From the NCBI GenBank assembly GCA_030407315.1, contig JALQPE010002111.1, positions 45,119 to 109,118 of the forward strand: 64,000 nucleotides of DNA, given 5' to 3'. Below, one piece after another: positions 1 through 9,169 of this stretch. Numbering within the stretch: position 1 is the stretch's first letter; each line of letters begins with the position of its first letter. This stretch comes from Asparagopsis taxiformis. Its lineage: Eukaryota; Rhodophyta; Florideophyceae; Bonnemaisoniales; Bonnemaisoniaceae. Under the pieces are notes generated by a model. That model worked only from the letters and a program-made list of their open reading frames with translations, searched no databases and was not told the DNA's origin. The translations under genes and the position numbers were made by a program.

Positions 1-81
1 TGCACATGGTTTATACGCCACATACCATTACATAATACCTCTTCCAACTATTGCTCCTGTCTCATCAATCTCACGACTACT

Positions 82-87
82 TATAAA
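82..87 (+). promoter_or_regulatory. TATA box of the secreted coiled-coil gene
   Basis: A TATAAA hexamer lies 75 bases before the ATG at 157, which leaves room for a short leader. The hexamer is seen directly; its use as the core promoter is inferred. Confidence 0.45.
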
Positions 88-156
88 CACGCATTATCTG
101 CGCTTGGTTCGATCGATCCCATTCCTGCCCTCAACGCTCCACCGTCGCACTACACA

Positions 157-801
157 ATGGAAGTGAAGCATCTATTCTTCGTCCTTTTACTCGCTTCTGT
201 TCTACACCGCCCATCTATCTCTGCCAGTGTCCCTTCCGACCAGCATGTGCAGCTACAATCGGTCAGCACTGATGCGCACAACGGCACGCCGCTACTGTCG
301 ATTTTGGCTCGACAGAGCGACGATGGGGACCCATGTCAAACCGAGAGAGATGCACTTGTCAATGCAAGAGAAAAGGTCCGGACATGCGAGCTGTTGCTAC
401 AACGCGCTGCCAAGGCGGTTTCAGAACTTGTGAAGGATGTCATGGAGGCCGAACAGGATCTCGAAGAAGTGGAGGACCGGTACTCGGAAGCTGCTGCAGA
501 AGAACGCTCGATTCGTAGCTCACTTCGAGCCATTGAGGCTCAACTGCGAGGACCAAACCCCAATGAACAACAGATTACTAGAAAAAGGACCGAACTTCAA
601 AGACAACTTCAAACCGTGCAACGGGATCGAGCTGCCATCGGTGACGACCTTGACAGCGCGCGGGCGGTGGTTCGAGGAAAGAGAGCTGAGTTGTCAGATA
701 AGATTGAAGAGGTTCAAGATCGGGAAACGCAGTTGTCAAATGCAGAGGTGATATCGAGGAGTCTGATGGGCGAACTGGTGGAATGTGAGGACAACTCGTA
801 G
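157..801 (+). CDS. Secreted coiled-coil protein, unknown function
   Basis: A 214-aa protein starting at an ATG in a good context (ACAATGG). Residues 1 to about 23 form a clear signal peptide: a basic residue, a run of L/F/V, then small residues ending near ISA. Residues about 60-205 are rich in E, K, R, Q and A in heptad-like spacing, so a long coiled coil is expected. Cysteines at about 60, 77 and 209 could form disulfides. No enzyme motif is visible. The product is probably secreted or enters the secretory pathway as a rod-like or oligomerising protein. I do not recognise the family. Its closest neighbour is the oppositely oriented kinase gene. Confidence 0.75.
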   Translation: MEVKHLFFVLLLASVLHRPSISASVPSDQHVQLQSVSTDAHNGTPLLSILARQSDDGDPCQTERDALVNAREKVRTCELLLQRAAKAVSELVKDVMEAEQDLEEVEDRYSEAAAEERSIRSSLRAIEAQLRGPNPNEQQITRKRTELQRQLQTVQRDRAAIGDDLDSARAVVRGKRAELSDKIEEVQDRETQLSNAEVISRSLMGELVECEDNS

Positions 802-1073
802 GCAATTCATTAGTTTGATATGCGTAACCGGGGGAGGGGGGTCCCTTTTATAATATAAAGAACTGCTAACCGAGTTTGACCAGCCGAGAACGATGGGTAG
901 GAAGTAGTTGTAATGAACGGTGGCTGTCCGACGCGTCATGATCACACTTGTTGAGAAAAAAGATTTATACCATTTAAAATCGATTGCTTTACTCCTCCGC
1001 GGCAAGCAAGCGACGCCAACGAGCTAGAAACAAATGACGCTACATCTAACAAAACCTAACAAGCTACACCACC

Positions 1074-1090
1074 GCGCTGCGCTGCGCTGC
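1074..1090. repeat. GCGCT pentamer microsatellite
   Basis: About three and a half copies of a GCGCT-type pentamer sit just beyond the stop codon of the kinase gene, in its 3' UTR. It is a short simple repeat with no evident function. Confidence 0.6.
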
Positions 1091-1098
1091 ACCACAGC

Positions 1099-2853
1099 TC
1101 AAGTCGTCTTGGTGGACGCGAACAATCTGGCCACTTCTGCGCCCTGCGCCGCTTTTTGCAGAAACGGATGCGACAGCAATTGACTCGCTGAGGCGCGTCG
1201 AGCGGGGTTCAACACCAGACACCAACTGATAAAGTCGTTGAATTCCGGCGACCATTTATTGGGCGATTGCAGCTTTGGTGGCGGCTGTGTCGTGATGAGG
1301 AACATGGCGCGCAGCGGTTTCTCATCCATATGCGGCGGTTCCCATTCGGCGCATTCGATGGCCAGAATTCCGACACTCCACAAGTCCACTTTGTAGTCGT
1401 ATTCGCTCTGTCGGATCAATTCGGGCGCCATCCAATACGGCGTCCCGACACACGTCGTTCGCTTCTTGCGCTCCTCGGTGAGCTCGGCGCAGAATCCAAA
1501 ATCAGCCAGCTTGACCTGTCCGTTGGCCGTGATCAACACGTTGTCCGATTTGATGTCGCGATGCAATCGCTTCATGCCGTGCATGAATTTCAAGCCTTTG
1601 AGCACTTCGCGTAGCACAAAGGCGATTTCGCCCTCCGACATGTCGGCGCGTAGTCGCTGGTAATTTTCCAACACATCGGTCAGACACCCGCCATCCATGT
1701 ACTCCATAGAGATCCACATGTGCCCTGAAAAGTTGTACGTCTCATGACATTTGATCAAGTTGGGATGGCGTGTGCAGCACATCATACGGATCTCCATTTC
1801 AAGCGCGTCGGTTTCAGTCTTGTTCTCCGGCTTGACTTTCTTGAGCGCCACTTTCTCGCCGTTGGGCTTGGTGGCTACATAGACACTACCCGAAGCGCCC
1901 TGTCCGATCTGTTTCATGTTGGAGAACACATCTGCCGGATTGGTATTATGAATGTACACGGGTTCAGCCGGCGCGATGGAGAGCGCGGCGGTGCGTCGAC
2001 TAGGACGCGACGGCACCGCCGCGGCGGTGTGGCTCTTTGTCACGAGCGGGGGTCTGTCCGGAACGACGGGTCGTTTCGGAGTGATCTTTCCAGACGGGGG
2101 CGCTCTCGGCTGCGAGGGCGGCATCAATTGTTGACGCACATGCGGCGCCGGTGGCGGATGCGCCGGGGCATCCAGGCGATCCGCGGGCGGTTTTGGCACT
2201 GGAAGGCGCTCCCGGGGGTCGTCCTTTCGAGGGGACGGAAGCGGTGCGGGCGGTTTTCTCGGCGGAGTTTTCATGTTCTCCACATGCGAATCCACCTGCA
2301 CCATAGTCGCCACCTTTTTCGGCGGCTGCGGCGCGCCGTAGAGATACAATTGGAACGCTTTGAGCGCGGCCTCTGGATCTGTTTTGAAATCATCCTGTTG
2401 CAGGCCCTGTTTCAACAGCTCGGATTCCATGCGGGCCGGCAGACCCTTGAAGCCGGAGGAGGAATTGACGTCGGATTCGACGTGCACATTGTGCTCACTG
2501 CGCACGGGGAAGCCGATGGTCGCTTTAGCGGGCGGGAGAATTCGCTTGTCGGACGCATGGTGATGGGGATTGTTCTGGACGGGGCGTCGTGCGACTGGTT
2601 TTTTATGCGGTGGCGAGGCGCCGGGCTCGCGGGCGATGCGACGCGGCGGTTTGGGACGCGTCGGACGCTGTTGGACAGGGCGTGTCGGGCGGGACGGGGT
2701 GTTGACGCGGGTGTTTTCTTTGTTCCGCGAGGCGGGGACAGAGTCGGGGAATTGAACGGCGAGTGTCGGCGCATCGGATGTGGTTGAACTGGAGTCGTCG
2801 TCGAGAATTACGCGCGAAGTGAGCATGCGTTTGATGGTGGATAACATGTCCAT
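1099..2853 (-). CDS. PAK/STE20-like protein kinase with CRIB domain
   Basis: A 584-aa p21-activated-kinase-like Ser/Thr kinase, counted from the ATG at 2853. The reading frame stays open upstream to 3042, but without an ATG there. Residues about 113-170 form a CRIB/PBD segment (IGFPVRSEHNVHV, then an autoinhibitory-type helix), which binds GTP-loaded Rac/Cdc42-type GTPases. Residues about 170-300 are Pro/Arg/Lys-rich, with PxxP stretches suited to SH3 binding. The kinase domain covers about 310-565: glycine loop IGQGASGSVY, VALKK lysine, catalytic HRDIKSDN, DFG, and the activation segment TPYWMAPE typical of STE20/PAK kinases. All catalytic residues are present. It would link small-GTPase signalling to the cytoskeleton or to MAPK cascades. 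It lies downstream of FBPase on the same strand with a 228-bp gap. Confidence 0.9.
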   Translation of the reverse strand: MDMLSTIKRMLTSRVILDDDSSSTTSDAPTLAVQFPDSVPASRNKENTRVNTPSRPTRPVQQRPTRPKPPRRIAREPGASPPHKKPVARRPVQNNPHHHASDKRILPPAKATIGFPVRSEHNVHVESDVNSSSGFKGLPARMESELLKQGLQQDDFKTDPEAALKAFQLYLYGAPQPPKKVATMVQVDSHVENMKTPPRKPPAPLPSPRKDDPRERLPVPKPPADRLDAPAHPPPAPHVRQQLMPPSQPRAPPSGKITPKRPVVPDRPPLVTKSHTAAAVPSRPSRRTAALSIAPAEPVYIHNTNPADVFSNMKQIGQGASGSVYVATKPNGEKVALKKVKPENKTETDALEMEIRMMCCTRHPNLIKCHETYNFSGHMWISMEYMDGGCLTDVLENYQRLRADMSEGEIAFVLREVLKGLKFMHGMKRLHRDIKSDNVLITANGQVKLADFGFCAELTEERKKRTTCVGTPYWMAPELIRQSEYDYKVDLWSVGILAIECAEWEPPHMDEKPLRAMFLITTQPPPKLQSPNKWSPEFNDFISWCLVLNPARRASASQLLSHPFLQKAAQGAEVARLFASTKTT

Positions 2854-3081
2854 GATGCGCGAGAATTGCAGAGCTGATGTGGGCGATGGGGAGAGCGACG
2901 AAGAGCGGATGGGCGATGATGGATTAAGTAACCATCGCGCGGAGATGGTAACTTGTGATTCTAGTTTAGGTGCTCGCAGTTGAATCGGACCGTTACGTCG
3001 GGAGATTGAAGCGTGTCGGTTACGAAATTTGCATCGGATCAATTATAATTACAAAACCAAATACATCCGTTCACACTCTTT

Positions 3082-4305
3082 TTATTTGTTCGCGTACATG
3101 TCCAACAACTCCTGCACGTCATCTTTAGAGCCGATGATCAACGGCATGCGTTGGTGCACCGAGTCGGGGATCACGTCCATGACGCGCATATCGCCCGTGG
3201 TCGCCAACCCGCCCGCCTGTTCGACGAGGAAGCTCATCGGCGCGCACTCGTACAACAACCGCAGTTTCCCGTTGGGATTCTTCTTATCTCCGGGATAGCC
3301 AAACACGCCGCCGTACAACAACGTGCGATGCACATCTGCGACCAGCGAGCCGATGTATCGCGACGAGTATTTGACGCCCGATTGTCCCGTGCCGTTCTTC
3401 AGCTTGTCGACGTACTCGCGCAGCACCGGGTCCCACTGCGGCGCATTGGCCTCGTTGAACGAGTAGATACTCCCGCGCTTCGGCAGCGTGATATTCGGAT
3501 GCGTCAGTACAAACTCGCCAATCTGCGGGTCGAGCGTAAACCCGTTCACACCGTCGCCAGTGGTCAGCACCATCATGCACGACGAAGAGTACATGCAGTA
3601 TCCGGCGACAACCAGATTGGACCCCGGCTGCATCGTGTTGTACAGACAGGTGAGTTCGGTCTCGTCGATTTTACTCTCCCAATCCGACGCGAGACAGCCG
3701 GTGTTTTGCACAAAGATGCCGAAGATCGTGCCGGTTGCAATTCCGGCGTCGATGTTACTCGAACCGTCCAACGGGTCGAACACGGCCACGTAATTACCGG
3801 AATAGATCTCGTCCACCATTACCGGTTCGTCCTCCTCCTCCGACGCGATGATACCCATTTTGCCCGAGTATTTCAACGCGTTTTTCAACACCTCATTGGA
3901 TAACACATCCAGTTTCTTCTGCTCCTCGCCCTGCACGTTGACCGAGCCGCCACCAGACTCGAGCCCGGTCAGATTGGTGATGCCTGCGCGCTGCACCAAC
4001 GACGAGATCTTCTTGCACGCCAGCTGAATCGACGACATGAGTGACTGCATGTCCTGCAGATGCTCCGCATCCGCATTGTCCATCGCCGCTTGTGTCATGT
4101 AGCGCGTCAATGTCATCGGTGACGTGTCGTTATCCACCAGCGGCGCCGATGCGGCAGGCGGTGCCGCGACCATGCGTGCGGTCGATGCGCGACGAGATGG
4201 CGCATTGCTTTCGCTCACGCGCGCACAAGTGGACGCACTGCCGGTGGTGAAGCTGCCGCCGACGCGCGGCGCCAGCGGTGTTGTGAATGCTGCGTGCTGT
4301 TGCAT
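3082..4305 (-). CDS. FBP: Fructose-1,6-bisphosphatase, probably plastidic
   Basis: A 407-aa class I FBPase from the ATG at 4305. It hydrolyses fructose-1,6-bisphosphate to fructose-6-phosphate in the Calvin cycle or gluconeogenesis. The metal and substrate motifs are intact: SEEEDEP at about 155-161 and FDPLDGSSNID at 176-186, followed by GYCMYSSS. The first ~60 residues are rich in A, S, T and R with few acids, like a plastid transit peptide. Cys204 and Cys220 flank the loop before CLYNTMQPG, where plant plastid FBPase carries its thioredoxin-sensitive cysteines, so redox control is plausible (inference). It shares a ~400-bp divergent promoter with the permease at 4712. It could instead be a cytosolic form with an odd N-terminus, but the leader argues against that. 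Confidence 0.93.
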   Translation of the reverse strand: MQQHAAFTTPLAPRVGGSFTTGSASTCARVSESNAPSRRASTARMVAAPPAASAPLVDNDTSPMTLTRYMTQAAMDNADAEHLQDMQSLMSSIQLACKKISSLVQRAGITNLTGLESGGGSVNVQGEEQKKLDVLSNEVLKNALKYSGKMGIIASEEEDEPVMVDEIYSGNYVAVFDPLDGSSNIDAGIATGTIFGIFVQNTGCLASDWESKIDETELTCLYNTMQPGSNLVVAGYCMYSSSCMMVLTTGDGVNGFTLDPQIGEFVLTHPNITLPKRGSIYSFNEANAPQWDPVLREYVDKLKNGTGQSGVKYSSRYIGSLVADVHRTLLYGGVFGYPGDKKNPNGKLRLLYECAPMSFLVEQAGGLATTGDMRVMDVIPDSVHQRMPLIIGSKDDVQELLDMYANK

Positions 4306-4592
4306 AGTGAATTGAATGATGCAATGTGAGGAATTGATGCCGCTCAAGATGATGGCCTGTTGTTATGTTGTGATTCAAATTGTCGGTGTGTGGATGGCAT
4401 CCAGTCGTGTATTGTGAGGCTCGTATTCGTTGGTTGTATCTCGTTGAGAAGATCGATCACCCGCGCCGTGATCCATTTTTTGATCCATTTCCTCCCGGAC
4501 ACGTGTTCCAGTTGGACACGTACACAGTTAATTGCAAATTCAAGTGTCATGCTATCGTTGTAGCCGCCACCACCCGTCTTGTCACGACTCGA

Positions 4593-4613
4593 CTCGTCTC
4601 GTCTCGTCTCGTC
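4593..4613. repeat. TCGTC pentamer microsatellite in a divergent promoter
   Basis: About four copies of CTCGT/TCGTC lie between the divergent FBPase and permease genes, about 100 bp before the permease start. It may influence promoter structure or be neutral. Confidence 0.6.
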
Positions 4614-4711
4614 CCCGACTTGATATCCAGTTGTTGTCCTGTTTGCACATCCGCTCGCACATGCTTATTCAACATTAGCCGTAGCAGTGACACACAGTGT
4701 CATTGAAGAAA

Positions 4712-6070
4712 ATGCTCGAAACAAACTGGCCCAATGACACGGCAACCATTCAACATGACGCGCCATCACAATCAACAACGACCTACCAAGATCTCATAAC
4801 CGACATCGGTAACATGTTGAAAGCATTCATCGGCTTAAACTTCATGTACACCGCCTATGCCTTTTCCAAAGCCGGTCTCATCCGCGGATGTCTCGGTCTA
4901 CTCGCCATCACACTGCTCACCGAGCACTGCTGCATACTGCTCGTCCGCGTGAAAAACAGCATGCCCGACCGTCTCAATCGCGCCGCGCCGCCAACGTACG
5001 GCGATATTGCGCGATTCGCGGGCGGCAAATCGGCCGAAAACGTGGTCAACCTCGCGCTAGTGCTGACCCAATTCGGATATTGCGTCGCCTATCTCATATT
5101 CATCTCGCAGACCATCCACGATATCTTCCATTCCACCGCGCCAGTGTGGATGTTTGTGCTCATCCCGCTCCCCTTTCTCTCCGCGCTCGCCATGCTGCGC
5201 TCCATCCGCTCGCTGGGGCCGTTCTCGCTGACGGCCAACGTCGCGCTGCTTGTCGGTTTTGTCGCGGTGGTGTCGTTCATCGCTAGTCATTTTCAATGGG
5301 CGCCGTCGCACCCGCCGCTATCGTCCTTTCCGCTATTTTTCGGCCAGATGACCGCGGCGTTGGAAGGTATCGGGTTGGTGATTCCCGTCGAAACGTCCAT
5401 GAGCGACCCGCGTCGATTCCCATTCGTGTTGCGCATCGCGCTCGTCATTCTCACGACCGTGCTGATGGTGGTGGGTGTGATGGGGTTTGTGACGTTTGGT
5501 GCTGATACGCACTCGATTCTGCTGCTCAATTTCGGTCAAACGCCGGTTGTTCTCGCGGTGAAATGTGTGCTGATTATCGGCATTTTGTTTACGTATCCGC
5601 TGCAGATCATTCCAGTGTTTCAGTTTGCCGAGTCGTTTTCGAAGGGCGATGACGACATGGAGATGGAGGTGTTGCACGAGACGACGTTGTTGGAAGCTAG
5701 CGATGATGATGAAGCGGTGTTATCGGAGACGGTAGAGCAGCATAATGGTGGTGGTGGCAAGTTTATTTCAAATGGACAAACAGTGTGCGTACGACTAGCA
5801 ATCGTGTTGGTGACAGCGTTTGTAGCGATCTCAGCGGGCGCAAGTTTCGGTTTGTTCCTATCGTTTGTCGGGTCGTTGGGCGGCTCGTGTCTGGCGTATA
5901 GCGCACCGGCATGGCTACATTACGTGACGTTCAAAGGGGAGATGAGTCGATTGGAACGCGCCAAAGACGTGAGCATATTCGCGTTTGGTATTGTCGCAAT
6001 GATGCTGGGATGTATCACGAGCATATGGGAAATGATGATGATCCATGCGGGAGAATCCACACCTTCTTGA
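4712..6070 (+). CDS. Amino acid/auxin permease family transporter
   Basis: A 452-aa integral membrane protein of the AAAP (amino acid/auxin permease, SLC32/36/38-like) family. I use the ATG at 4712; the reading frame opens slightly earlier without an ATG. After a ~40-residue hydrophilic N-terminus there are about 10-11 hydrophobic segments. The first carries the family's unwound-helix signature region (IGLNFMYTAYAFSKAGL). A later pair of helices includes the FVTFGADTHSILLLN region, and an acidic loop (about residues 312-350) follows. It is expected to move neutral amino acids with protons or sodium across the plasma membrane or vacuole; substrate is not determinable from sequence. It is divergently paired with FBPase. 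Confidence 0.85.
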   Translation: MLETNWPNDTATIQHDAPSQSTTTYQDLITDIGNMLKAFIGLNFMYTAYAFSKAGLIRGCLGLLAITLLTEHCCILLVRVKNSMPDRLNRAAPPTYGDIARFAGGKSAENVVNLALVLTQFGYCVAYLIFISQTIHDIFHSTAPVWMFVLIPLPFLSALAMLRSIRSLGPFSLTANVALLVGFVAVVSFIASHFQWAPSHPPLSSFPLFFGQMTAALEGIGLVIPVETSMSDPRRFPFVLRIALVILTTVLMVVGVMGFVTFGADTHSILLLNFGQTPVVLAVKCVLIIGILFTYPLQIIPVFQFAESFSKGDDDMEMEVLHETTLLEASDDDEAVLSETVEQHNGGGGKFISNGQTVCVRLAIVLVTAFVAISAGASFGLFLSFVGSLGGSCLAYSAPAWLHYVTFKGEMSRLERAKDVSIFAFGIVAMMLGCITSIWEMMMIHAGESTPS

Positions 6071-6152
6071 GTAGCATCGCGCGGTGTACATAGCGAATGG
6101 GACGTCGACAACGACTGACAATAGCCACTGAATAAAAGAAATATAACCCAAA

Positions 6153-9101
6153 ATGAACCACGTGGCATCTGCGCCGCAGCCGCACATTATTCATCCGCTC
6201 AACTCATTTCCGCCCGCCCGTCCCGACGCCCATCCGCCCCCGACCTGCGCCACTCTGTCGCGCTCGTCACCCCTCAAGCGGGCATGTAACGCGATGCCGC
6301 ATCCAGCGGACACTCCGCACACACCCTCCGAAGCTTCCCTCTCCCTCGACGACGACGATTCCCCCGCCAAACAACAAACCGAGGCCGAAATTCTCTCCCA
6401 GATCCACAAGCTCCATCTCCAACTCGAGTCGGTGCGCACCGAACCCGACGACGACGACGACGCCCGCGCCTCCAGCGTCGGCTCCCGTTCCTACACCCGT
6501 CTCGACAAGGCCGCCGAGCCGGAGCGCGAGCCCCGTCCAGGCGACCGTACCGCCGCTATACGCGCCCCACGACTCATCGTCGTCAGTAATCGTCTGCCCA
6601 TCACCGTCACCAAAGACGACGCCGGCGAATGGCTCTTCCGCGTCTCCTCCGGCGGTCTCGTCTCCGCTCTCGCCGGTGTCAAGAACAAAATCCCCTTTGT
6701 CTGGGTCGGTTGGACCGGCAATGAAGTCGCTTCCGCCGACCAGAATCACTTGCGCAGTCGCTTCTACGACGAAATGAATTGTTATCCCGTCTTTCTCTCC
6801 GATCAAGATGCAAATTGGTTTTACAACGGCTTTTGTAACGACGTCCTCTGGCCACTCTTCCACTATGTGCCCCTGCCCATCGTGTCGTCCGATGGCGAGC
6901 GCAAGTTTGATTTCAAGTATTGGGACGCCTATTCCAAGGCCAATCATCGCTTTGCAGAGGCCGTTATGCAGATTTATGAACCGGGCGACCTCGTCTGGGT
7001 GCAGGATTATCATCTCATGCTCTTGCCAAGTTTGCTGCGCAAGCGATTGCGCGACGTCACCATAGGTTTCTTTCTGCACACACCGTTTCCAAGCTCGGAA
7101 GTGTACCGCATCCTTCCCGTCCGACACAAGATTCTGCAGGGCGTTCTAGCTGCCGATCTTATCGGCTTTCATACCTACGACTATGCGCGTCATTTCCTCT
7201 CCGTGTGCACCCGCATTCTCGGCTTGGAAGCTAGTCCAAAGGGCGTCAAGTACAAGGATCACTTTGCCAATGTCGGCATCTTCCCCATCGGAATCGACCC
7301 CCAAGCCTGGATTACCGCTCTCGAGTCCAACTCGGTCAAGGACAGAATCATGGAGTTGGAGGACAAGTTTCGGGGAAAGAAAGTGCTCCTCGGCGTGGAC
7401 CGTCTCGATTACATCAAAGGCGTCCCGCACAAGTTGATGGCGTTTGAGAGCTTGTTGGCACATCATCCCGAGTGGAAGGAGAAATTGGTTTTGGTGCAGA
7501 TTGGTGTGCCCTCAAGAACTGAAGTTGATGAATATAAGAAACTAATTAGTCAAACAAATGAACTCGTCGGTCGTATCAATGCACAATATGGTTCCGTTGC
7601 TTATGCACCCATCGTGTTTATCAATCAATCGGTCAACTTTGACGATCTGTGCGCCTTGTACACGGTGGCCGATGTTGCTGTGGTGACCTCAATTCGTGAC
7701 GGCATGAATCTAGTGTCGTACGAATATGTCGTCTGTCAACAGAAGCGACACGGTGTGTTGGTACTGTCGGAATTTGCCGGCTCGGCACAATCGCTTTCCT
7801 CCGCTATTCGTGTCAACCCGTGGAACATTGAGGAATTAGCCATGGCGATGCATGAAGCACTCACAGTTCCCGAACGGGAACGAGCATTGAAGCATTGGAA
7901 ACTGTATCACTATGTTACCAAACATACGGCTGCTTTTTGGGCTCGCTCCTTTGTGAGTGAACTGCAGCAAATTGAACGATTGATGAAGGCACAGGATGTT
8001 CACAAACCGACGCAATCTCTACTTCGTGTGTCCATCGATGTTGTGCCCGAACTTCGTGTGCGCATACGACGATTGTTTCTACTTGAATATGAGGGTACAC
8101 TGTGCGCGCCAGTTGCACTACCCGACCTGGCCATACCGTCCGAATCGATGCGTCGCTTCCTGCAGAAATTGGCATCCGACCCGAAGAACATTGTGTTTAT
8201 CATGTCGGGCCGTTCGCGAGAAACGATGGTGCATTGGTTTGGCGATTTAGATGTAGGATTAGTGTCTGAACACGGGTGCGATTATCGCATGCCGGCAAGT
8301 GAAGAGTGGGAGTCCATTGTAGCAGCTGGCGACGAGTCGTGGAAGAGTGCGGTCATTCCGATTCTACAATACTTTTCAGAACGAACGCCGGGGTCGCATT
8401 TGGAGATCAAAGAGAAGATTATCACTTGGCATTTTCACAATGCCGACCCGCAATTCGGCTCGTGGCAAGCCAAGGAGTTGCAGCTTTTACTCGCGGAATC
8501 GTGCATGAATCAACCAGTAGAAGTTATCTCAGGACCCAAGTATCTCGAATTACGACCTGTTAGTGTGTCGCGTGTCGCGGCGGTGCAACGCATTCTGGCC
8601 GATCTGCCAGAGCCGATTGATTTTGCATTTGCCATCGGTTCGGACAAGGCGGACGAAAAGGTATACGCGTTTCTCAACAATTACGTGCGCACCGGCGACG
8701 GTCAGGTGACCACGGTGACATGTCGTGTTGGCGGCAAAATGGACAATTCAACAGCGGACAAGTATGTGCCCGATTCGGAGATTGTGTTCCGTTTGCTCAG
8801 AGAGTTGGCGCCGTCGCAGAGTGGTGCCGTGTCGAAGAAGAGTCGTGTACTCGGACAATCGGCTGATAGTTCGTCGAGAATTTATGGCCGCGTGTCGGCG
8901 ATATCGAGAAATAAGTCAGTTATGAAGTCATTGACGCAGGCACATCGCAGTAACAGTTACGACGCTGGCATGATTGCGAGTGCAGGCTCGGCTGTCACTC
9001 CTACTGCCGGCAAAGTCGCTGCGGATCGAGCGCCGATGCGACCTATCGGCCTTGAACGAAGTGCTTCTCATTTGCGTTTTGAAAGTCAAGACGGCTCGTA
9101 G
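6153..9101 (+). CDS. TPS: Trehalose-6-phosphate synthase with degenerate TPP domain
   Basis: A 982-aa two-domain protein of the class II TPS type. Residues 1-140 are a low-complexity, Pro/Asp-rich extension. Residues about 141-620 form the GT20 synthase domain, with RLIVVSNRLP, the SGGLVSAL glycine loop, VWVQDYHLMLLP, FLHTPFPSSEVYR, GVDRLDYIKG and the late SIRDGMNLV, consistent with making trehalose-6-phosphate from UDP-glucose and glucose-6-phosphate. Residues about 635-880 form a HAD phosphatase-like domain. There the nucleophile motif DxDGT reads EYEGTL (E645, E647), so both catalytic aspartates are glutamate and phosphatase activity is probably lost. A Ser-rich basic tail follows. It probably works as synthase or as a T6P-sensing regulator. 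The start is 83 bp after the permease stop. Confidence 0.92.
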   Translation: MNHVASAPQPHIIHPLNSFPPARPDAHPPPTCATLSRSSPLKRACNAMPHPADTPHTPSEASLSLDDDDSPAKQQTEAEILSQIHKLHLQLESVRTEPDDDDDARASSVGSRSYTRLDKAAEPEREPRPGDRTAAIRAPRLIVVSNRLPITVTKDDAGEWLFRVSSGGLVSALAGVKNKIPFVWVGWTGNEVASADQNHLRSRFYDEMNCYPVFLSDQDANWFYNGFCNDVLWPLFHYVPLPIVSSDGERKFDFKYWDAYSKANHRFAEAVMQIYEPGDLVWVQDYHLMLLPSLLRKRLRDVTIGFFLHTPFPSSEVYRILPVRHKILQGVLAADLIGFHTYDYARHFLSVCTRILGLEASPKGVKYKDHFANVGIFPIGIDPQAWITALESNSVKDRIMELEDKFRGKKVLLGVDRLDYIKGVPHKLMAFESLLAHHPEWKEKLVLVQIGVPSRTEVDEYKKLISQTNELVGRINAQYGSVAYAPIVFINQSVNFDDLCALYTVADVAVVTSIRDGMNLVSYEYVVCQQKRHGVLVLSEFAGSAQSLSSAIRVNPWNIEELAMAMHEALTVPERERALKHWKLYHYVTKHTAAFWARSFVSELQQIERLMKAQDVHKPTQSLLRVSIDVVPELRVRIRRLFLLEYEGTLCAPVALPDLAIPSESMRRFLQKLASDPKNIVFIMSGRSRETMVHWFGDLDVGLVSEHGCDYRMPASEEWESIVAAGDESWKSAVIPILQYFSERTPGSHLEIKEKIITWHFHNADPQFGSWQAKELQLLLAESCMNQPVEVISGPKYLELRPVSVSRVAAVQRILADLPEPIDFAFAIGSDKADEKVYAFLNNYVRTGDGQVTTVTCRVGGKMDNSTADKYVPDSEIVFRLLRELAPSQSGAVSKKSRVLGQSADSSSRIYGRVSAISRNKSVMKSLTQAHRSNSYDAGMIASAGSAVTPTAGKVAADRAPMRPIGLERSASHLRFESQDGS

Positions 9102-9169
9102 ATGTATACAAGGTACAAATTCGCAAGCGTTAGATAGATGGATCGATCACTCAGTTGCATTTACATGGT

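Noticed and set aside
1744..2787. Long plus-strand ORF (347 aa) opposite the kinase gene
   Set aside because: It is an antisense shadow of GC-rich kinase coding sequence with Arg/His/Gly-rich, non-protein-like composition.
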